This document shows positions 56,128-61,605 of a DNA stretch of 61,605 nt, one piece after another. Within the stretch, counting starts at the first letter, position 1. The number at the start of each line of letters is the position of its first letter. The stretch is from an uncultured Blautia sp. (GTDB taxonomy: Bacteria > Bacillota > Clostridia > Lachnospirales > Lachnospiraceae). The position numbers and the translations under genes were made by a program. The notes under the pieces are model-generated. The model was not told the origin of the DNA, ran no database searches, and worked only from the letters and a program-made list of their open reading frames with translations. Location: contig CAKRKL010000001.1 of assembly GCA_934358405.1 (NCBI GenBank), positions 1 to 61,605 on the forward strand, read 5' to 3'.

Positions 56128-57486
56128 TTATTTCTTCAGCTTCGGATCAAGAGCATCTCGAAGACCGTCACCAAATAAATTGAAGGCAAGAATCATAATA
56201 CTCAGGATCACAGAAGGCACGATCAATCTGTAAGTATAGGTGTACATACCACTTAGTGCATCCGTTGCCATGGAGCCAAGGCTTGGAAGCGGTGCAGAGA
56301 CACCAACACCAAGATAGGATAAGAAGGACTCCAGGAAAATAGCAGAAGGAATCTGCAGGCAGGTAGTAACAACGATCTGTCCGATACAGTTTGGAAGCAG
56401 ATGGCGACGAATGATTCTGCCGCCCGATGCGCCAAGTGCTCTGGCTGCGGTTACATATTCCTGCTGCTTCAGCTGAAGCACCTGACCGCGGATAATACGG
56501 CTCATGGTTACCCAGTACAGAAGACCAAAGGCAATGAACATGGAAATCAGATTAGGTCCAAGAACATTAACAAAGGATTTCAAAGGACTGGTTCCTGCAG
56601 AGTTTACATAGTCAGTAAGGATCGGCTTCAGTGCAGTTGCGATCAGAAGAACAACAAGCATCTCCGGAACCGCATAAATAAGCTCTACAATACGCTGCAT
56701 CACTGCGTCAACCTTACCGCCGCAATAACCGGAAATTGCTCCGTAAAGAGCACCGATCACAAGTACCAGGATAGCGGCAAACACACCAACGGACATGGAA
56801 ACTCTGGCGCCATACATAACACGGACCAGAATGTCACGGCCATACATATCAGTACCAAATACATGAGGGAATACGCTTTCCCCATTTGCTTTACGCTCAA
56901 GCTCAGCCTGGGAATAGCCGAAAATATGCTTTTTAATTCCAAGCTCCTTACGGACAGAATCCTCATCTACGTTCTGATCTTCAGAAGAAGAATCTGCCGG
57001 CTTTGCAGCAACTTTTGCCTTCGCACGGATAACGGCTTCGTCCTTCTTGGTAAATTTCTCACCTTTTTTCTCTGCTTCAGCCTTCGCCTGTGCGATCATC
57101 TCATCTACATCGACCACATCAGACTGAGTTCTTGCAGCAATCTCATCATTCACACGCTGCTGATCTTCTAAAGTATAGTGATATGGGTAAAGGTTCTCAG
57201 CACCCTTATTGAACTCATCATAGCCATATGGAATCAGAAGAGGTCCAACAAAAGCAAATAAAAACAGGAACACGATCACACCAAGTGCAACCATAGCTAC
57301 CACGTTCTTTTTCAGTCTTCTCCAGGCGTCTTTCCAGTAAGATACACTCTGGCGGTCCTGAATGAAATCGTCCTTCTCCTGTCTGGATGCAGCTGTAAAA
57401 TCATCCGGAGTAAGCTCCTGAAGAAGAGTCTCGATATCCGGCTGAAGGCTTACCGGACATTTCTTGATTTTCTTATCCTCTGCCAT
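56128..57486 (-). CDS. oppC: Oligopeptide ABC permease OppC with large extracytoplasmic insertion
   Basis: The 452-residue permease is about 150 residues longer than usual for OppC. After the first membrane helix (about 61-85) a charged, Lys/Glu/Ala-rich segment runs to about residue 206, where the family resumes with HVFGTDMYGRDIL. The permease core with five further helices and the EAA loop (ARALGASGGRIIRRHLLPN) is intact. The insertion is predicted outside the membrane, near the binding-protein docking face. An ATG six bases upstream overlaps the oppB stop; 57486 has better Shine-Dalgarno spacing. Confidence 0.92.
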   Translation of the reverse strand: MAEDKKIKKCPVSLQPDIETLLQELTPDDFTAASRQEKDDFIQDRQSVSYWKDAWRRLKKNVVAMVALGVIVFLFLFAFVGPLLIPYGYDEFNKGAENLYPYHYTLEDQQRVNDEIAARTQSDVVDVDEMIAQAKAEAEKKGEKFTKKDEAVIRAKAKVAAKPADSSSEDQNVDEDSVRKELGIKKHIFGYSQAELERKANGESVFPHVFGTDMYGRDILVRVMYGARVSMSVGVFAAILVLVIGALYGAISGYCGGKVDAVMQRIVELIYAVPEMLVVLLIATALKPILTDYVNSAGTSPLKSFVNVLGPNLISMFIAFGLLYWVTMSRIIRGQVLQLKQQEYVTAARALGASGGRIIRRHLLPNCIGQIVVTTCLQIPSAIFLESFLSYLGVGVSAPLPSLGSMATDALSGMYTYTYRLIVPSVILSIMILAFNLFGDGLRDALDPKLKK

Positions 57487-57488
57487 GA

Positions 57489-58433
57489 TCATTCTCCTCC
57501 TTTCGTAAGGCTGATTCTCGGGTCAGCCACCTTATAGAGGAGGTCTACAACCAGGTTCATCAGAATAATAAATGCTGCCAGAAAAATGGTTGTTCCCATA
57601 ATAACCGGATAATCACGGTTCTGGATGGACTGTACAAAGTAACGTCCAAGTCCTGGAATAGAGAAAACGCTCTCTACAACAAAACCACCGCAAAGGGTAA
57701 AAGCCACCTGTGGTCCTAAATATGTAATAACCGGAATCAGGGCATTTCTAAGGGCATGCTTAAAAATTATCTTTTTGTTTTTCAGACCTTTGGCACGGGC
57801 TGTCTTAATATACTCCTGACCCAAAGAATCCAGCATAGCTGAACGTGTCTGACGGGCTGTATAGCACATAGGATAAAATCCCAGGGCAAAGCAAGGCAGC
57901 ACATAAGCACGCCATCCCTGTGACGGGTCAAAAATAGACGGAAACAGATTCAATGCATTATTTCCTGTAAGTGTAACCAAAAGAACAGATGCCACAACAA
58001 AGCTTGGCATGGAAATTCCCAGTGTACAGATAACACGAAGAATACTGTCTGTCAGCTTGCCTCGCTTAAATGCTGCAAGGCATCCAAGGGGTACCCCCAC
58101 CAGAATCGCCCAGAGAAGTGCAAGCGCACCGACTTTGGCAGATACAGGGAACATATCCACAATAATATCAAGGACTGCGCGATTCTTCTGCATCTTAAGA
58201 GATACACCAAAATCACCATGAAGAATATTTCTCAGATACATAAATAGCTGTACATATACTGGCTTATCCAATCCATATTTGGCATTCAGTGCTGCAAGTG
58301 TCGTCTCAGAAGGGGTTTTTTCACTGAGCCATGGGCTTCCTGGTACTGCATTCATCAGCAGAAATGTCAGACAGGCCACCAAAAAGATAGTCAGGATTGC
58401 CATTCCCAGTCTTTTTGCAAAGTACTTTCCCAT
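57489..58433 (-). CDS. oppB: Oligopeptide ABC permease OppB
   Basis: The 314-residue permease has six membrane helices and the EAA motif TARAKGLKNKKIIFKHALRNAL near residues 202-223 that couples to the ATPases. It is the first gene of oppBCDFA with AGGAGG before the ATG and a promoter about 85 bases upstream. Confidence 0.95.
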   Translation of the reverse strand: MGKYFAKRLGMAILTIFLVACLTFLLMNAVPGSPWLSEKTPSETTLAALNAKYGLDKPVYVQLFMYLRNILHGDFGVSLKMQKNRAVLDIIVDMFPVSAKVGALALLWAILVGVPLGCLAAFKRGKLTDSILRVICTLGISMPSFVVASVLLVTLTGNNALNLFPSIFDPSQGWRAYVLPCFALGFYPMCYTARQTRSAMLDSLGQEYIKTARAKGLKNKKIIFKHALRNALIPVITYLGPQVAFTLCGGFVVESVFSIPGLGRYFVQSIQNRDYPVIMGTTIFLAAFIILMNLVVDLLYKVADPRISLTKGGE

Positions 58434-58515
58434 TTTTCCTCCTTACCTTCCCGGACGAAATCTTTCCTTACTTCAATTTCTGACCAGGATTCATTTTTTA
58501 ATAAGATATGCAGAG

Positions 58516-58544
58516 ATTATAGCACTTATTTTTACTTTAGGCAA
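58516..58544 (-). promoter_or_regulatory. Promoter of the opp operon
   Basis: TTGCCT (58539-58544), 17 bases ending TGC, then TATAAT (58516-58521) on the minus strand; an extended -10. Confidence 0.8.
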
Positions 58545-58600
58545 GTAACTTTTTAAACTTCAGAAGGGTAGTGTTGTATTCTTTTACGTTTGCAGTATTT

Positions 58601-58780
58601 TCAAGCAGTACCGTTACATATTTTGTGACAAAAAAAGAAAGGGTAACCATTAAGGTTCCCTTCCCTTTCTGTTTTTACAAATTCTCCTTTTGCTTCATCT
58701 GGCTCTGTGCTTTTGCCGCAGCTTATAAGAAATGCCACACAAAGCAGGATAAGCAACAAAATCCAGCCTCTTTTTACCAT
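58601..58780 (-). CDS. Short lipoprotein or truncated lipoprotein remnant (59 residues)
   Basis: A 59-codon frame starts at an ATG preceded by GGAG with six-base spacing. The product begins with a typical lipoprotein signal: basic VKRGW, a hydrophobic core, and lipobox LISC (residues 18-21). About 38 residues follow, the first part hydrophilic (GKSTEPDEAKGEF). The terminator hairpin at 58630-58669 lies inside the frame, so an mRNA ended there would have no stop codon. This looks like a lipoprotein gene whose 3' part was deleted, or a very short functional lipoprotein. It follows the lysophospholipase gene by 89 bases. Confidence 0.55.
   Translation of the reverse strand: MVKRGWILLLILLCVAFLISCGKSTEPDEAKGEFVKTEREGNLNGYPFFFCHKICNGTA
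58630..58669 (-). terminator. Terminator inside the lipoprotein frame
   Basis: GAAAGGG/CCCTTTC with inner AACC/GGTT, followed by seven T on the minus strand. It would end the lysophospholipase-lipoprotein transcript. Confidence 0.85.
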
Positions 58781-58869
58781 AGAAATCTCCGTTCTGCAAT
58801 TTATTCTTACATATCATCATTATGCACCAAACAGTTTTTTCTATGCAGGGCTTTGAATTTGTCTTGTTA

Positions 58870-59799
58870 TCAGAATCCTTTTTTCTTTATGTAGAATGCA
58901 ATATCATGATAGACTCTCTTCTTATCTGTTTCATTGAGAATCTCATGACGCATTCCCGGATAGAGCTTTCCTTTTACGTCCAGATATCCGGCATGACGCA
59001 TATCCTGCACTGCTTTTGCAAAATGTCTCACATTGATCATGCAGGGATCATCTGCCCCGCTTACAAAAAGCACAGGCATCTTTGGTTTCGTACAGTTCCA
59101 GTGTTTTACGTCGTACGCCCGCTTCATCAGCTCAAAAAGGGCCAGATATCCATCATCCGTAAAAGTAAATCCGCACAGCTCTGAATCCGCATATTCCTGG
59201 GCTGCTGCCTTATTTGCACATACCCAGGAGGTACAGTTCTTATCCTTACGGAAACGTATTACATTGCCGCCAAAAGACAGCATCTCGATCACACGGCTTT
59301 TGTGCTTTGGACCAAAGACAGCGCTTTCCACATGTGCAATTGCCTCCCCTAATGGTCTTGCCATGTTTTTACTTGGAGAGCCGCAAATGATCAGCATGTC
59401 CATACAATCATCATGGTCACGGGCAAATGCTCTGACTGCAAGAGACCCCATGCTGTGTCCAAACAAAATCAATGGCAAATCCGGAAGCTGCCTGTGCATT
59501 TCCCGATTTACAGCTTCAATGTCTTTCAATATAGCTTCCGCACCGCCTCCATACATGTATCCAAGGTCATCCATGGCACGAACACTTTTCCCATGGCCTC
59601 TGTGGTCATGGATCACGCATACATAGCCTCTTTTGGCCATGTATTCCATAAAAGGAAGATAGCGCTCCTTATATTCACTCATGCCGTGAACAAGCTGCAG
59701 AATCCCCCGATAAGGCTTCTCCTCCGGTACTACGGCCAGAACGGAAATATCAAGGCCATCTGCATCTGATTCTATGTAAGCCTCATATTTTGCACTCAT
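58870..59799 (-). CDS. Alpha/beta hydrolase, lysophospholipase/monoglyceride lipase family
   Basis: The 309-residue protein is a serine hydrolase of the Hydrolase_4 family. The nucleophile is Ser116 in GHSMG (114-118); the Asp is likely in VSGADDPCM and the His in GMRHEILNE near the C-terminus. HDHRGHGKS is the conserved strand-3 loop. There is no signal peptide, so it acts in the cytoplasm. It may deacylate lysophospholipids or monoacylglycerols; the substrate is not evident. It is divergent from the DUF5067-type gene. Confidence 0.9.
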   Translation of the reverse strand: MSAKYEAYIESDADGLDISVLAVVPEEKPYRGILQLVHGMSEYKERYLPFMEYMAKRGYVCVIHDHRGHGKSVRAMDDLGYMYGGGAEAILKDIEAVNREMHRQLPDLPLILFGHSMGSLAVRAFARDHDDCMDMLIICGSPSKNMARPLGEAIAHVESAVFGPKHKSRVIEMLSFGGNVIRFRKDKNCTSWVCANKAAAQEYADSELCGFTFTDDGYLALFELMKRAYDVKHWNCTKPKMPVLFVSGADDPCMINVRHFAKAVQDMRHAGYLDVKGKLYPGMRHEILNETDKKRVYHDIAFYIKKKGF

Positions 59800-59924
59800 A
59801 GCTTTTCCGCCTTTCCTTTTTTCTCAGTATAACACATATGCCCTTATTTTTCCACTATTGGAAAACCGCTATTCTTCTGATTTACAGCAATATGATTGCG
59901 CCGTTTGTCCATAAGACAAATGCT

Positions 59925-59953
59925 TTGACACAAATCCGGGAGTATACTATAAT
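59925..59953 (+). promoter_or_regulatory. Full-consensus sigma-A promoter
   Basis: TTGACA (59925-59930), 17 bases, TATAAT (59948-59953), driving the gene at 59985. Confidence 0.93.
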
Positions 59954-59984
59954 GTAGCTTAAAGCGAAATCAAAAGGAGGATAT

Positions 59985-61088
59985 ATGAAAGAATCACAAG
60001 TAAATACTTTTGACCAACAGTCCGTTTCCCGTAAAAAGAAAAAAAAGGGGAAGGTCATCCGTATTCTGCTCCTGCTTGCCCTCATTCTTGGGCTTGGAGC
60101 CGGAACAGGCTATTATTTCTATGAACGAAGTCAGCCTGCTAAGGAGCTGGAGACTTTTCTTACTGCAATACATTCTCTTGATTTTGAAGCCATGCAGACC
60201 CATCTTCAAAGCGGGGATCTATCTGCCCTTGACAACGCAGATGTGCGAAATACTGCATACGAAGGTTTCTTTAAATCTATCAATGCCAAAATGACCTGGT
60301 CTATCACCAAGACCCGTTTTAGTTTCCAGGATGGAACTGCAGAAGTTACAGCACGCATCCGTTACATTGACGGCTCTGACATTTACCGGGAAACTGTTAC
60401 TGAATTTCTTCGCCAGATCGTTTCCAGCGCTTTTTCCGGCGAAAGCCTTACCGAAGAGGAGACACAGGAAAAGCTTGCCGCTATCTTAAATGAAAAATCC
60501 GGCAGTCTGGAAGATAAATTCAGCGAAACAGATATCACCTATCCTATGATCCGGGTAGACAACCAGTGGAAAGTAACTTCTCTGGATGATGAAACAGTAA
60601 AGATCATGTCCGCAAATTTCAAAAGCGTGGAGGATGAAATCAGCCAGACCTTACAGGCTTCCCCCGACGAAGCGAATGTTTCTTCCTCTGAAGCTGCCCA
60701 GACTCCTGCTGCTTCAGATGGTACCATTGATCTTTCAAATGACCGTTTTTCTATTCATTATACCAGAAATGTAGTTTCCACAGATTTTGCCAAGGATCCT
60801 TGTCTTCTTGTTTACTATGACTACACAAACAACGGCTCTGGTGCTTCCAGCGCAATGGTTGATGTAAATTTAACAGCTTATCAGAACGGCGCAGCTCTTG
60901 AAGCAGCCATTCCTGCTGATAGCGACAGTGCTATTGATGCATTTATGAAAGAGATCCAGCCGGGAGAAACTGTGAATGTATGTCAGGCTTTTTCTCTTAA
61001 GGACATGAGTCCTGTTACCTTGCAGGCTGTTGATGCATTCGGACTTGATACAGGAGTTACTGCTGTGCAGACACTCCCCCTTCAGTAG
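59985..61088 (+). CDS. Membrane-anchored protein with DUF5067-like C-terminal domain
   Basis: The 367-residue protein has a lysine-rich cytoplasmic N-terminus (residues 17-23), one membrane helix (about 24-46) and an alpha/beta domain (about 50-205) resembling DUF5105/DUF4878-like lipoprotein domains. A Ser/Ala/Pro linker (about 225-245) leads to a beta-sandwich C-terminal domain (about 250-367) with LLVYYDYTNNGS, like DUF5067 of Firmicute surface proteins. The first-domain assignment is tentative. A perfect promoter and AGGAGG suggest high expression. Function unknown. Confidence 0.8.
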   Translation: MKESQVNTFDQQSVSRKKKKKGKVIRILLLLALILGLGAGTGYYFYERSQPAKELETFLTAIHSLDFEAMQTHLQSGDLSALDNADVRNTAYEGFFKSINAKMTWSITKTRFSFQDGTAEVTARIRYIDGSDIYRETVTEFLRQIVSSAFSGESLTEEETQEKLAAILNEKSGSLEDKFSETDITYPMIRVDNQWKVTSLDDETVKIMSANFKSVEDEISQTLQASPDEANVSSSEAAQTPAASDGTIDLSNDRFSIHYTRNVVSTDFAKDPCLLVYYDYTNNGSGASSAMVDVNLTAYQNGAALEAAIPADSDSAIDAFMKEIQPGETVNVCQAFSLKDMSPVTLQAVDAFGLDTGVTAVQTLPLQ

Positions 61089-61117
61089 CAGCTTCAAAAC
61101 GCCCTCCGGAAGCTTTG

Positions 61118-61156
61118 TACGCGAAAATCTTATCAAAAGATTTTCGCGTATTTTTT
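61118..61156 (+). terminator. Terminator of the DUF5067-type gene
   Basis: TACGCGAAAATCT and AGATTTTCGCGTA form a perfect 13-bp stem followed by TTTTTT. Confidence 0.93.
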
Positions 61157-61165
61157 ATACATATT

Positions 61166-61193
61166 TTGCAAAGAAGAGGAAACACTATATATA
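61166..61193 (+). promoter_or_regulatory. Possible promoter of the DUF378 gene
   Basis: TTGCAA (61166-61171), 16 bases, TATATA (61188-61193). Confidence 0.45.
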
Positions 61194-61210
61194 TGAAAGG
61201 ATGGTGACTT

Positions 61211-61426
61211 ATGGGAAATAAATTTCTGAGATGCTTTTGCCTTACCCTTACTATAATCGGTGCAATCAACTGGGGATTGATCGGATTCTTTAATTTCAAC
61301 CTGGTAGCTTTGATTTTCGGAAGTATGAGCTGGCTTTCCAGAATCATCTATGCCCTGGTAGGGCTTAGTGGTCTGTATCTGCTCAGCTTTTACGAAATCA
61401 TCAATTCTGAAGATGAGGTGGCATAA
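61211..61426 (+). CDS. DUF378 family small membrane protein (YuzA-like)
   Basis: The 71-residue protein has two membrane helices (about 8-35 and 43-62) with the family sequence TIIGAINWGLIGFFNFNLV and IYALVGLSGLYLL between them. DUF378 proteins are common in Bacilli and Clostridia; function unknown. AAGGATGG precedes the ATG. It has its own short upstream region and no obvious operon partner. Confidence 0.92.
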   Translation: MGNKFLRCFCLTLTIIGAINWGLIGFFNFNLVALIFGSMSWLSRIIYALVGLSGLYLLSFYEIINSEDEVA

Positions 61427-61495
61427 ACATTTTTGCAGCACCGGAAACATCGTTTTTTATGTAGCAGGAATATTACAGAGTAATTGTCTGTTGCA

Positions 61496-61526
61496 CAAAA
61501 AAACCAGGAACTTAAGTTCCTGGTTT
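61496..61526 (-). terminator. Terminator of the minus-strand tRNA-Gly
   Basis: AAACCAGGAAC and GTTCCTGGTTT, then seven T on the minus strand. Confidence 0.9.
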
Positions 61527-61531
61527 CTAAG

Positions 61532-61604
61532 AGCGATAGACGGGGCTCGAACCCGCGGTCTCGACCTTGGCAAGGTCGCGCGTTACCAACTACGCCACTA
61601 TCGC
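61532..61604 (-). tRNA. tRNA-Gly (GCC), second copy
   Basis: All 73 bases appear identical to the plus-strand gene at 16906-16978 except the discriminator-side flank as seen here (the last base read on the minus strand is T). Anticodon GCC. Its promoter lies beyond the window. Confidence 0.97.
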
Positions 61605-61605
61605 A

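Overview
The window looks like a chromosomal segment of a Gram-positive gut anaerobe of the class Clostridia, most likely family Lachnospiraceae (Blautia-like). This is inferred from gene content: Gram-positive PolC, CodY, CIRCE-controlled groESL, class III fructose-1,6-bisphosphatase, a two-gene replacement of PurH behind a ZTP riboswitch, phi3T-type thymidylate synthase, and A/T-rich intergenic DNA with strong TTGACA/TATAAT promoters. I see no prophage, CRISPR array, transposase or rRNA. Most genes are on the minus strand. The exceptions are a tRNA-Gly, a small HTH regulator, ilvE, a VanZ-like gene and two genes at the right end.

Layout, left to right. 1-9.2 kb: ridA, a cell-wall-targeted serine hydrolase, a PD-(D/E)XK/XPD-type helicase, aspartokinase, trmO, a DUF1622 membrane protein, an RNA uracil methyltransferase and a small alarmone synthetase. 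9.2-16.4 kb: a six-gene exopolysaccharide initiation and control module (BY-kinase with a periodic tyrosine tail, PHP phosphatase, Wzz-like protein, Ig-like membrane protein, initiating sugar transferase, LCP ligase), with PAP2 downstream and a 3D-domain protein upstream. 16.4-17 kb: a 200-bp repeat element flanked by an 11-bp direct repeat, then tRNA-Gly. 17-22 kb: purine genes (stand-alone AICAR formyltransferase, PurO-type IMP cyclohydrolase under a ZTP riboswitch, guaB) with an amidase. 22-30 kb: groESL with CIRCE, codY, topA, dprA and comM. 30-43 kb: a small HTH protein, a YARHG protein, a PurF-like protein without its catalytic cysteine, fbp, polC, ispG, telA and xpaC. 43-47 kb: ilvE, folA-thyA, a VanZ-like gene and a small membrane protein. 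47-58.5 kb: a heterodimeric ABC exporter with malQ, then an oppBCDFA operon. 58.5-61.6 kb: a 59-codon lipoprotein fragment, a lysophospholipase, a DUF5067-type protein, a DUF378 protein and a second, identical tRNA-Gly.

How the genes relate. Nucleotide supply recurs through the window: ZTP-sensing purine synthesis, guaB, the PurF-like protein, and folA-thyA. Stringent and nutritional control is represented by the alarmone synthetase and CodY. Envelope building is represented by the exopolysaccharide module, the amidase, the 3D protein and the serine hydrolase.

The least explained signals are non-coding: a structured repeat with a conserved core at two loci, one copy flanked by an apparent target-site duplication; helically phased TTGTG repeats upstream of the exopolysaccharide operon; short tandem duplications across stop codons; and a probable leaderless mRNA. 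Among proteins, the PurF-like protein lacking its nucleophile, an OppA without a lipobox, an OppC with an extra extracytoplasmic segment, and a lipoprotein reading frame that runs through its own terminator deserve a second look.
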